NCBI GenBank assembly: GCA_018365455.1
Contig: JAGZJZ010000001.1
Coordinates: 124,001 to 188,000 of the forward strand
Source: Clostridiales bacterium
Lineage (GTDB): Bacteria; Bacillota; Clostridia; Lachnospirales; Lachnospiraceae
Length of the DNA stretch: 64,000 nucleotides
Direction: 5' to 3'
The position numbers and the translations under genes are program-made. Shown piece by piece: positions 42,829 to 50,678 of this stretch (within the stretch, counting starts at the first letter, position 1; each line of letters begins with the position of its first letter). The notes under the pieces were generated by a model that saw only the letters and a program-made list of their open reading frames with translations, was not told where the DNA came from and ran no database searches.

Positions 42829-42954
42829 CAGTTCAGACAAGTCAGAACTGTTACCGCATCCAGCCAATAAAATCGCTTTGCGATGGACTGGATGCCTGCA
42901 GGCTCCAAGTTTTCTCCCGGTACACGCAGTAAATGCGCATACCTGACTGAACTG
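42829..42954. repeat. MITE-like palindromic element C (126 bp) in the trpS leader
   Basis: The terminal inverted repeats are CAGTTCAGACAAG and, as complement of the right end, CAGTTCAGTCAGG. Inside are a perfect 10-bp hairpin (GTAACAGTTC / GAACTGTTAC) and GCATCCAG / CTGGATGC arms. It starts at the predicted trpS transcription start. A native trpS leader is the alternative reading. Confidence 0.55.
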
Positions 42955-42961
42955 CTACTAA

Positions 42962-42990
42962 AGTTTATCATTTGAAACTGTGAAAGTCAA
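42962..42990 (-). promoter_or_regulatory. Promoter of trpS
   Basis: Minus-strand TTGACT, 17 bases ending TGA, then TAAACT. Its -35 lies two bases from the outer edge of the divergent luxS promoter. Confidence 0.65.
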
Positions 42991-42992
42991 GG

Positions 42993-43021
42993 TTGTATCC
43001 ATACAGAATCTCTGATAAAAT
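42993..43021 (+). promoter_or_regulatory. Promoter of luxS
   Basis: TTGTAT, 17 bases and TAAAAT, 61 bases before the luxS start codon. Confidence 0.6.
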
Positions 43022-43082
43022 ATAGAAGAAAAAAGGGTGGCTTTCAACAGCCCATGCCCGTATTTATAAAGGAGTGTACTAC

Positions 43083-43562
43083 ATGGAAAAAATAACAAGC
43101 TTCACCATAGACCACATCAGGCTGCTGCCAGGGGTATATGTATCCCGCAAAGATCATGTGGGCAATGAAGTAATTACTACATTTGATCTTCGCATGACAA
43201 AACCAAACGGCGAGCCGGTCATGAATACTGCAGAAATGCACACCATCGAACATCTGGCTGCCACCTGGCTGCGCAATAATGAAGAAATCGGCAATAAGGT
43301 CATTTATTTTGGACCAATGGGCTGCCGTACCGGTTTTTATCTGCTGCTGCACGGGGATTACGAGTCCAAAGATATTGTTGAACTGATGACCGGATTATTT
43401 GAATTTATCCGGGACTTTAAAGAGGAAGTCCCCGGCGCATCTGCCAGGGACTGTGGTAATTATTTAGATATGAATCTTGGGATGGCCAATTATCTCGCTG
43501 ATAAATATTTAAATGAAGTGCTATACCACATCACGCCGGACAGGCTTGTGTATCCGGACTAG
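43083..43562 (+). CDS. luxS: S-ribosylhomocysteine lyase
   Basis: A 159-residue iron/zinc enzyme that splits S-ribosylhomocysteine to homocysteine and DPD, the precursor of autoinducer-2. The metal ligands lie in MHTIEHLAATWLRN (HxxEH) and in RDCGNYLDMNL (Cys or His region), with the catalytic Cys in GPMGCRTGFYLLL. The length is normal. ATG 43083 follows AAAGGAG by nine bases. Its 3' end overlaps the convergent DUF5662 gene by 42 bases. Confidence 0.96.
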   Translation: MEKITSFTIDHIRLLPGVYVSRKDHVGNEVITTFDLRMTKPNGEPVMNTAEMHTIEHLAATWLRNNEEIGNKVIYFGPMGCRTGFYLLLHGDYESKDIVELMTGLFEFIRDFKEEVPGASARDCGNYLDMNLGMANYLADKYLNEVLYHITPDRLVYPD

Positions 43563-44117
43563 AGCGTGGTTGAAAGCTCCGCTTCTTTTCTTTAAATATC
43601 TGTTTTTTACAAAATCAAATAACACTTCTTCACCATGCTTATCCAGAACCCGCAGCAGCTTTTCCAGCTGATCGGCTGTTTCTGGATGAAGCAGGTAGTG
43701 GGTCTTGCCGTTTTGATAATACGCCAGCGGGTCATGATCCGTATATTCACGTCCGTTATATACTTTCGAAGCTGCAATCCGGTCCATCAGCATTTCTGCC
43801 ACATATTTTCTAGGCATTTTTACTCCTGACATGGCAGTACCTTTCTGCGCCAGACTGTAATCGGTCCAGTACTCAAAATGATGCTTGTTTCTGCCTTTGT
43901 GATGCAGCCATGCTGCGGAATATCCTTTCACTTCACGCTCCGCATTATTAGGGCTTCTCGTACCCTGGTAATACTTGCAGCCGATGAGAAATTCGGAAGG
44001 CATATACTTAGACAGGTCATGCAGCAGTCCCTGCCTGTAAAGGCCAATCCGGAAACAGTGTTTCATAACCAGAAATTTATGCTTCGTAATTGTTCTAAAA
44101 TGCGCCAAAGCTTTCAT
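43521..44117 (-). CDS. DUF5662 family protein
   Basis: A 198-residue basic protein with HD-like features: LLHDLSKYMPSEF, AAWLHHKGRNKHHFEYW and EYTDHDPLAYY. The spaced His and Asp residues suggest a metal-binding helical domain, but the family has no proven activity. It starts one base after the GH13-like gene and ends 42 bases inside luxS on the other strand. It is the last gene of the xth-uup-GH13-like operon. Confidence 0.8.
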   Translation of the reverse strand: MKALAHFRTITKHKFLVMKHCFRIGLYRQGLLHDLSKYMPSEFLIGCKYYQGTRSPNNAEREVKGYSAAWLHHKGRNKHHFEYWTDYSLAQKGTAMSGVKMPRKYVAEMLMDRIAASKVYNGREYTDHDPLAYYQNGKTHYLLHPETADQLEKLLRVLDKHGEEVLFDFVKNRYLKKRSGAFNHALVRIHKPVRRDVV

Positions 44118-44118
44118 G

Positions 44119-46017
44119 TCAACACCTCGTTGTTTTTTTGTCTTTCTCTTTTGCTTTTCCGATCAGGACAACGATTGTTCTTGGTAACACCGTGAAGATA
44201 TTCTGAACATCCAAAAGAGGTTCGCTGCCCTCATCATATACACCACTTCCATCTGTTTTACCAGTATCGATTGCGGTATACCAGTCCAAATTTTCAGGCA
44301 GATGAGGCAGAGCAAATTCATGCTCCACCCAATGCATATTATATGCAGCATAGAGAAAAATGTCTTCTCCGGCATAGAACCCGCAGTACATAACACCCAC
44401 CTGGCGGTTTGTATGTTCAAATGCTCCGTACCAGGCCCTGTTGCCATGGTAGGAAACATCCGGATAACCGCAGGAAACCGTATCCATCACTTTCAATTCA
44501 TAGGGCATATGCAGGATTTTGTGCCGCTTCCGAAATGCGATTACATCCTTGACAAATTGTAGTATCTCCTGGTTTTTTTTATTAAGATTCCAGTCAACCC
44601 AGGAGAGTTCATTGTCCTGACAATAAGGATTGTTGTTACCATCCTGTGAATTTCCAATTTCATCACCTGCTAAGAGCATGGGTGTTCCCTGACTTAACAG
44701 CAACAATAGAAATGCATTTTTTATCTGTTTTATGCGGAGATCCAGAATTTTCTTCTTTCTGCTTTTCCCCTCTACACCACAGTTCCAGCTATAATTATAA
44801 CTGGAACCGTCCCGGTTTTGTTCCCCGTTTGCCTCATTGTGCTTTTCATCATAGGACACCAGGTCCATCAGTGTAAATCCATCGTGATTGGTAATATAAT
44901 TTATAATGCCCCGCCCGGCAGGATTTCTGCGTATGCGGTATGTAAACTGATTCAGCTGGTCTTCATCGCCCTTTAAGAACCTGCGGATATCCACCAGGAA
45001 TCCATCATTGCATTCAGCCAGATTTTCGTATTCCGGGAATGGAATTTCCCGGTAAAGCTCTTCAGTGGGGAAATAGACCGCTATAATTTTTGTACGGGAC
45101 AACAGAGGATCTTTCGCCAGCATACTGCAAAGAACCTGATCTGCCAGTATATGGAAACCATCAATATGGTAATTGGAAACCCAGAAGGTAAGACAATCCA
45201 TAATTAATCTGGGGTTCATCTGATCCGGAAAATAAAACTCCATAATTACTTCCATGCCATTTGCATGCATAGTACGGACAAGATCTTTGAATTCTCGGAC
45301 CACATCCTTCGTGGCACCGTATGATTTCTTGGGAGCAAAATAATTGCCTGGTTCATAGCCCCAATAATTTACCCGTGGAATATCGGTCTCTCTGAGTTCA
45401 TAAGACATGCTCATTTGAGGATGCAGCTTTTTTATTTCATCAAATTCATAGGAAGGCATTAGCTTGACCTGATTTATGCCAAGTTCCCTGAGGTAAGGTA
45501 TTTTTTCCTGCAATCCCAGAAATGTTCCTTTGTGGCGTACTTTGGAACCATTATGTCTGGTAAAGCCCCGCACGTGAAGCTGGTAAGCAATGATATCCTG
45601 GTATGGTATCCTTGGGTTTTTATCCTCCATCCAGTCATATGGTTCAAAAGCAAATCCGCATCGGATGGCATCTCCTTCTTCTGTGGATACCTCCTCGCCA
45701 AAATGCTCCCGTCCAACGACCAGCCGGGCATAAGGATCCTGGAAAATCTGTCCGTCAGACATGTAATTATATTCATACTGACTCCATAAAAGTCCGCAGA
45801 CCTTCAGGGCATAAATATCTCCTATCAGTTGTCCGTCCGGGAATGGAATCTCCTTTGTTCTATAGGGAGAACCTTTTTTATAAAGTACTAATTTGACTTC
45901 ATGGCTACCTGAGACAGCAACGGCAAAGTTGATTCCATCTTCCTCTTCTGTAACACCTAATCTTAGATAATTTCCTCTTTTCACTACCAAATCAATCTCC
46001 GGCTTCTCTTTTTCCAC
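44119..46017 (-). CDS. GlgX/isoamylase-like GH13 protein with lost catalytic residues
   Basis: A 632-residue protein with a CBM48-like N-terminus (about 10-110) and a GH13 barrel of the glycogen-debranching type. Fold markers remain, such as IAYQLHVRGFTRH, NYWGYEPGNYFAP, ITNHDGFTLMDLVSYDEKHNEANGE in two blocks and LLAGDEIGNSQDGNNN. Catalytic regions are eroded. Region II reads HIDGFHILA, with Leu291 where the nucleophile Asp belongs and His for Arg. Region III reads IIAVYFP, with Val314 for the acid/base Glu. Region I lacks its Asn-His. It lies between uup and DUF5662 in an operon. It probably binds alpha-glucan without cleaving it. Confidence 0.88.
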   Translation of the reverse strand: MEKEKPEIDLVVKRGNYLRLGVTEEEDGINFAVAVSGSHEVKLVLYKKGSPYRTKEIPFPDGQLIGDIYALKVCGLLWSQYEYNYMSDGQIFQDPYARLVVGREHFGEEVSTEEGDAIRCGFAFEPYDWMEDKNPRIPYQDIIAYQLHVRGFTRHNGSKVRHKGTFLGLQEKIPYLRELGINQVKLMPSYEFDEIKKLHPQMSMSYELRETDIPRVNYWGYEPGNYFAPKKSYGATKDVVREFKDLVRTMHANGMEVIMEFYFPDQMNPRLIMDCLTFWVSNYHIDGFHILADQVLCSMLAKDPLLSRTKIIAVYFPTEELYREIPFPEYENLAECNDGFLVDIRRFLKGDEDQLNQFTYRIRRNPAGRGIINYITNHDGFTLMDLVSYDEKHNEANGEQNRDGSSYNYSWNCGVEGKSRKKKILDLRIKQIKNAFLLLLLSQGTPMLLAGDEIGNSQDGNNNPYCQDNELSWVDWNLNKKNQEILQFVKDVIAFRKRHKILHMPYELKVMDTVSCGYPDVSYHGNRAWYGAFEHTNRQVGVMYCGFYAGEDIFLYAAYNMHWVEHEFALPHLPENLDWYTAIDTGKTDGSGVYDEGSEPLLDVQNIFTVLPRTIVVLIGKAKEKDKKTTRC

Positions 46018-46019
46018 AA

Positions 46020-47822
46020 TTAATTACCTGCCCTTTCCTGTTCTATCCGCTCTGCCAAGTCATTCAGGTATTCCCAGCGCTGCATTTTTTCATCCAGTTT
46101 TTCTGAAAGTTCTTCTTTTTGCTTCATCAATTCGGCTAGTTTTCCATAATTACTGGCTGCTTCCAGTATTTTCTCTTCCAGATGTGTTTGCTGTTCTTCC
46201 AGTTTTTCGATATCTTCATCAATTGTTTCAAAATCTTTTTGTTCCTGATAGGTGAATTTTAATTTTTTCTCTTTTATTTTTACATTTTTTGTTTCTTTTT
46301 GATTTGAGGGTAATAGATTTTCTACGGATGGATTACGCAGTTCACAGGCGATGAGGTAATCCGAATAACCGCCTTCATATTGCTGAATCACTCCGTTTTC
46401 CTCAAATGCAAATATTCTGCGGACTACTCTGTCCAGAAAATAGCGGTCATGGGATACCGTTATTACAATGCCGTCAAAACTGTCCAGATAATCTTCCAGA
46501 ATAGTCAGCGTCTGAATATCCAAGTCATTGGTAGGCTCGTCCAGGATCAGTACATTCGGGGCGGTCATCAGAATACGCAGAAGAAACAGCCGCCTTTTTT
46601 CACCTCCGGACAGTTTGCCAATAAGATTCCACTGCATGGTTCCGTCAAATAAAAACCGCTCCAGCATCTGGGATGCCGTAATGGTGCCATCTGTAGTTTG
46701 TACGTACTCTCCCGCTTCCCGGATATAATCTATGACTTTCATAGAATTGTCCATGGTTTCGCTTTCCTGGGAAAAATAACCAATTTTCACCGTTTGTCCA
46801 ATATCAATGGAACCACTGTCCGCCTCCGTAATACCGTTTATAATCTTAAGAAGGGTACTTTTTCCGCAACCATTGGGACCAATGATACCGATCCGTTCGC
46901 CTTTTAAGAATATATAAGAGTAGTCCAGAAACAGTACTTTTTCCCCATATGATTTAGAAAGCCCGGTTACTTCAATTGTTTTGCGTCCCAATCTTGTGGA
47001 GATGGAGTTCATTTCTACGGACATGTCTTCCTGGGGACCTTTTCGTTCCTGCATTTCCTCAATTCTGGCGATATGTGCTTTTTGCTTGGTGGAGCGAGCC
47101 CTCGCCCCCCTTGCAAGCCATTCCAGTTCTGTTTTTAGTATACTCTGGCGCTTGCGTTCTGTCCCAATCTCTATATTCTGTCTGGCTTCTTTCAGACGGA
47201 CAAATTCAGAATAATTTCCTGGATAACTGTAAATTTGCCCTTTATCAATTTCTACAATGCGGTTTGAGACACGATCCAGAAAATAACGGTCATGGGTAAC
47301 CATAATGAGTGCGCCTCTGAACTGGTTCAGATATTCCTCCAGCCATTCAGACATGGCATTGTCCAGGTGGTTGGTAGGCTCATCCAGAATCAGAATATCC
47401 GCGGTTGCAAGCAGTATATGAGCCAGGGCTACTCTTTTTTTCTGCCCGCCGGATAATTGGCTTATTTTCTGGTCAAAGTCTTGTATCTCCAGCTTATACA
47501 GCATGGATTTTGCTTCACTTTCCAGGGACCATTCGTTTAATTTTGTTTTATTCAGGTGCATAACCGCTTCTAGGGCAGTCATTTCCTCGTTAAAATCGGG
47601 ATTCTGGGACAAAAATCGAATTGTAACCTGATTGCCTTTGGTTACCTTGCCCGAATCCGGGATTTCCAGCCCCGCTGCTATTTTTAGCAGCGTGGACTTG
47701 CCGGTTCCGTTAATCCCGATCAACCCTACCTTATCACCTTCATTAATACTAAAATTAGCCTGGTCAAATAATTTCCGTTCTGTATAAGCATGTGTCAGAT
47801 TTTCAATTGTCAATAAATTCAT
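46020..47822 (-). CDS. uup: ABC-F family ATPase (Uup-like)
   Basis: A 600-residue cytosolic protein with two ATPase domains and no membrane part. Walker A motifs are GINGTGKSTLLK and GPNGCGKSTLLK, signatures LSGGQKKRVALA and LSGGEKRRLFLL, and both Walker B end in DEPTN. The C-terminal coiled coil (about 520-600, Glu/Lys-rich) is typical of Uup. ABC-F proteins act on ribosomes or on branched DNA intermediates. It is 15 bases after xth and two bases before the GH13-like gene. Confidence 0.93.
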   Translation of the reverse strand: MNLLTIENLTHAYTERKLFDQANFSINEGDKVGLIGINGTGKSTLLKIAAGLEIPDSGKVTKGNQVTIRFLSQNPDFNEEMTALEAVMHLNKTKLNEWSLESEAKSMLYKLEIQDFDQKISQLSGGQKKRVALAHILLATADILILDEPTNHLDNAMSEWLEEYLNQFRGALIMVTHDRYFLDRVSNRIVEIDKGQIYSYPGNYSEFVRLKEARQNIEIGTERKRQSILKTELEWLARGARARSTKQKAHIARIEEMQERKGPQEDMSVEMNSISTRLGRKTIEVTGLSKSYGEKVLFLDYSYIFLKGERIGIIGPNGCGKSTLLKIINGITEADSGSIDIGQTVKIGYFSQESETMDNSMKVIDYIREAGEYVQTTDGTITASQMLERFLFDGTMQWNLIGKLSGGEKRRLFLLRILMTAPNVLILDEPTNDLDIQTLTILEDYLDSFDGIVITVSHDRYFLDRVVRRIFAFEENGVIQQYEGGYSDYLIACELRNPSVENLLPSNQKETKNVKIKEKKLKFTYQEQKDFETIDEDIEKLEEQQTHLEEKILEAASNYGKLAELMKQKEELSEKLDEKMQRWEYLNDLAERIEQERAGN

Positions 47823-47837
47823 AAGCTCATTCCTATT

Positions 47838-48593
47838 CTATAAATCAATGTCTAATTCTACCGGGCAATGGTCGGAACCGTATACCTGGGTATGGATCTT
47901 AGCATCCTGCAGTTTGTCTTTTAAAGATTCGGAAACACAGAAATAGTCAATTCTCCATCCGGCATTCTTTTCCCTGGCTTTAAACCGGTAAGACCACCAG
48001 GAGTACACACCTTCCTCGTCCGGATAAAAATAGCGGTAGGAATCAAGAAAACCGGAACTTACCACCTGAGTAAATTTTTCCCGTTCCTCATCCGTAAATC
48101 CGGCGTTTTTACGGTTTGTTTTCGGATTTTTCAGGTCAATCTCTTGATGTGCCACATTTAAGTCTCCGCCGAAAATCACCGGTTTACTCTCTTCCAGGTG
48201 TTTGAGATATTTCAGAAAATCATCTTCCCACTGCATCCGGTAAGGCAGTCTTGCCAGCTCATTCTGGGAATTAGGCGTATACACCGTAACCAGATAAAAA
48301 TCTTCGAATTCCAGTGTGATTACTCTGCCTTCCCGGTCATGTTCTTCCTTACCGATACCGTAATGGACACTGACGGGCTTGTCCTTTGTAAATACCGCAG
48401 TACCGGAATACCCCTTTTTTTCTGCATAATTCCAATATTGATGATACCCATCTAATTCCAAATCTATCTGCCCTGCCTGAAGTTTGCTTTCCTGAATACA
48501 GAAAATATCAGCATCTATATCCTGAAAAAAATCTAAAAAACCTTTTTGGACACAGGCACGCAGTCCATTTACATTCCATGATATTAATTTCAT
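47838..48593 (-). CDS. xth: Exodeoxyribonuclease III (AP endonuclease)
   Basis: A 251-residue base-excision repair nuclease of the exonuclease III family. It shows ISWNVNGLRACVQKG, DIFCIQESKLQ with the metal-binding Glu, GYHQYWNYAEKKGYSG, VTVYTPNSQ, FGGDLNVAH, WRIDYFCVS and the final GSDHCPVELDIDL. It is the first gene of a four-gene operon from the promoter at 48672-48700. Confidence 0.96.
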   Translation of the reverse strand: MKLISWNVNGLRACVQKGFLDFFQDIDADIFCIQESKLQAGQIDLELDGYHQYWNYAEKKGYSGTAVFTKDKPVSVHYGIGKEEHDREGRVITLEFEDFYLVTVYTPNSQNELARLPYRMQWEDDFLKYLKHLEESKPVIFGGDLNVAHQEIDLKNPKTNRKNAGFTDEEREKFTQVVSSGFLDSYRYFYPDEEGVYSWWSYRFKAREKNAGWRIDYFCVSESLKDKLQDAKIHTQVYGSDHCPVELDIDL

Positions 48594-48612
48594 ATTTTAT
48601 TACCTTTGCTCC

Positions 48613-48630
48613 TTGCAGGTGACCCTGCAA
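48613..48630. other. Small hairpin next to the xth ribosome site
   Basis: TTGCAGG and CCTGCAA pair around TGAC immediately upstream of GGAG on the xth transcript; it could modulate translation. Confidence 0.4.
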
Positions 48631-48671
48631 TACAGCCCTTTCACTTTCGTCTATCAAACATAGATATGTTG

Positions 48672-48700
48672 ATTATAATATACGGAATGGTAAAAGTAAA
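48672..48700 (-). promoter_or_regulatory. Promoter of the xth operon
   Basis: Minus-strand TTTACT, 17 bases and perfect TATAAT, about 80 bases before xth. Confidence 0.65.
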
Positions 48701-48765
48701 GATCGTTTGTATACCATAAGGGGGACCTGATTTTGTACGGAATAAAATCCAATCCCAATTCAACC

Positions 48766-48794
48766 TTGCATTTTACGCCGGGTTACACTAAACT
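48766..48794 (+). promoter_or_regulatory. Promoter of the CLC gene
   Basis: TTGCAT, 17 bases and TAAACT, 46 bases before the start codon. Confidence 0.5.
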
Positions 48795-48839
48795 AAAAGA
48801 AAGAGAAATTATATAAGATTAGAGGTTGATTACATAATC

Positions 48840-50099
48840 ATGAGAAGTAAATTCAAGATTCATCTGCGTTACTCTATGGATTTCACATTCATTTTCTTTA
48901 AGTGGGTTCTGTGTGCAATATCAATGGGGGTGATCTGCGGCGCAATCGGAACCGCATTTCATTTCAGTGTCCACTATGCATCAAATCTTTTGTCTGACCA
49001 TTCCTGGCTCCTTTATCTGCTGCCGGTATCCGGGCTGCTTATCGGATTCTTGTACAAAGTCTGTAAAATGGAAAATGACAAGGGGACCAACAGTATCCTG
49101 CAGTCCATCCGAACGTCCCAGGAGGCACCAGCCAGGCTGGCACCCCTGATCTTTATCGGTACCACGCTCACCCATCTGTGTGGAGGTTCTTCCGGCCGTG
49201 AAGGGGCAGCCCTTCAGATCGGTGGAAGCATCGGCACCTGGTTTGGCCATTTCATCCATCTGAATGAGAAAGACCGCCATCTGATTACCATGTGCGGTAT
49301 GAGTGCTCTCTTCTCTGCCGTCTTTTCCACGCCGATTACTGCTGCTTTCTTCTGTATGGAGGTCATCAGTGTGGGCATCATTCATTACAGCGCATTTGTA
49401 CCCTGCCTGATCTCAGCTATTATTGCAAATCACCTGGCTTCATATCTGGGGGTAGAACCTACGACATTTTCCGTACCGCTTCAACACGCATTCAGCCTTC
49501 CGCTGGGTGGAAAAATAATTGTACTGGCTGCGGTCTGCGCTCTGGTAAGTATGATTTTTTGCATCATCATGCATAAAGCAGGAGAACTATATCAAAAATG
49601 CTTCAAAAATATGTACCTGCGCTTTTTTGCAGGCGGATGTCTGGTGGTTGTATTAACACTACTTGTAGGAAGCCGTGATTACAATGGTACCGGTATGGAA
49701 TTAATCTATAAGGCGATGAACGGGGAAGCCAGGCCGGAAGCATTTTTATTAAAAATGATATTTACTGCGGTAACCCTGGGCGCTGGTTTTAAAGGCGGTG
49801 AAATTGTTCCTTCCTTTTGTATCGGAGCCACTTTGGGAGCCACCGTTGGAAGCCTGCTTGGGATGGATCCCGGACTTGCGGCAGCTATCGGGCTGGTATC
49901 CTTATTCTGCGGTGTAATTAATTGCCCCATCGCATCGATTCTTTTGAGTATTGAGCTTTTTGGCTCAACTAATCTGCTGTTGTTCTGTATTGCCTGCGGG
50001 GTTAGTTATATGCTCTCCGGCTATTATGGAATTTACAGTGCCCAAAGAATCATGTATTCAAAACTGCATCCGCAATTTATTAACAAACAGACAAAATAA
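48840..50099 (+). CDS. CLC-family anion channel or transporter
   Basis: A 419-residue membrane protein with the CLC fold. The gating Glu lies in GGSSGREGAALQIGGSIG; the usual Pro after REG is Ala. The first anion-binding motif GSGIP is replaced by NDKGTNSILQ. GAGFKGGEIVPSFCIGATLGA matches the GxFxP region. These substitutions resemble those of fluoride-type CLC proteins, but I cannot decide between chloride and fluoride from the sequence. No fluoride riboswitch is seen upstream. Confidence 0.88.
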   Translation: MRSKFKIHLRYSMDFTFIFFKWVLCAISMGVICGAIGTAFHFSVHYASNLLSDHSWLLYLLPVSGLLIGFLYKVCKMENDKGTNSILQSIRTSQEAPARLAPLIFIGTTLTHLCGGSSGREGAALQIGGSIGTWFGHFIHLNEKDRHLITMCGMSALFSAVFSTPITAAFFCMEVISVGIIHYSAFVPCLISAIIANHLASYLGVEPTTFSVPLQHAFSLPLGGKIIVLAAVCALVSMIFCIIMHKAGELYQKCFKNMYLRFFAGGCLVVVLTLLVGSRDYNGTGMELIYKAMNGEARPEAFLLKMIFTAVTLGAGFKGGEIVPSFCIGATLGATVGSLLGMDPGLAAAIGLVSLFCGVINCPIASILLSIELFGSTNLLLFCIACGVSYMLSGYYGIYSAQRIMYSKLHPQFINKQTK

Positions 50100-50103
50100 A
50101 GGC

Positions 50104-50132
50104 TTGCAATTCTTTTGCACATCTGATAAAGT
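50104..50132 (+). promoter_or_regulatory. Promoter of the DUF1292 gene
   Basis: TTGCAA, 17 bases ending TGA and TAAAGT, just after the CLC stop. Confidence 0.45.
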
Positions 50133-50177
50133 GATGGGGAGATACTAAATAATAACATTTAAAGTGAGGTACTTACT

Positions 50178-50555
50178 ATGAGCGAACATGAACACGATTT
50201 AGACTGCAGTGGCGGATGTGATTCCTGTGGATGCGGATGTGACCACGATCACGAAGAAGGTGCTACCGTAACTCTTACTATGGATAATGGCGACGTTGTC
50301 GAATGTGCGGTATTAACAATCTTCCCGGCTGGTGACAAAGAATATATTGCGCTTCTTCCATTAAATGAAGAGGGTGACAACGAAGAAGGCGAAGTATTCT
50401 TATATCGTTTCTCTGAGGAGAATGGTAATCCGATGTTAGAAAACATTGAAGATGATGATGAATATGAAGCTGCAGCTGATGCATTTGATGAGTTTCTGGA
50501 TGGACAGGAATATGATGAAATAGTAGATGCTGAAGAAGAAGACGAAGAAGAATAA
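50178..50555 (+). CDS. DUF1292 protein with Cys/His-rich N-terminus
   Basis: A 125-residue very acidic protein. Residues about 28-100 match DUF1292 (VTLTMDNGDVVECAVLTIFPAGDKEYIALLP in two blocks). The first 26 residues add a Cys/His cluster, EHEHDLDCSGGCDSCGCGC then DHDHE, which looks like a metal-binding site and is not part of the usual domain. The C-terminal 20 residues are nearly all Asp and Glu. It has its own ribosome site (AGTGAGG) and a very strong terminator. DUF1292 proteins are small cytosolic proteins of unknown function. Confidence 0.85.
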   Translation: MSEHEHDLDCSGGCDSCGCGCDHDHEEGATVTLTMDNGDVVECAVLTIFPAGDKEYIALLPLNEEGDNEEGEVFLYRFSEENGNPMLENIEDDDEYEAAADAFDEFLDGQEYDEIVDAEEEDEEE

Positions 50556-50590
50556 TCTATATTTTTCAAGCTGAGCATTTTTAATAGTAT

Positions 50591-50653
50591 AATCCCCTGC
50601 CGGGATCAATCCAATGACTTGAAGTTTGCATTGGGATGATCCGGCAGGGGATT
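50591..50653. terminator. Long bidirectional terminator
   Basis: AATCCCCTGCCGG pairs perfectly with CCGGCAGGGGATT, and about 12 further pairs follow with small defects, around a 12-base loop. It serves the DUF1292 gene and the convergent helicase gene. Confidence 0.85.
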
Positions 50654-50678
50654 TTTAGTAGGATGTCTTTATTCAGAT

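Noticed and set aside
42829..42954. CRISPR array or tandem repeat
   Set aside because: The repeats here are inverted, not direct with spacers; no regular spacing exists anywhere in the window.
42790..42960. T-box riboswitch before trpS
   Set aside because: The leader lacks the T-box core (AGGGTGGNACCGCG-like antiterminator) and a clear specifier loop; its structure is better explained by inverted repeat element C.
44119..46017. Calling the GH13 homologue an active glycogen debranching enzyme
   Set aside because: Overall similarity suggests it, but the nucleophile Asp, the acid/base Glu and the region I Asn-His are all replaced.
48600..48840. Fluoride riboswitch before the CLC gene
   Set aside because: I could not find the conserved pseudoknot pattern of the crcB motif in the 240 bases upstream; only promoters and a small hairpin are visible.
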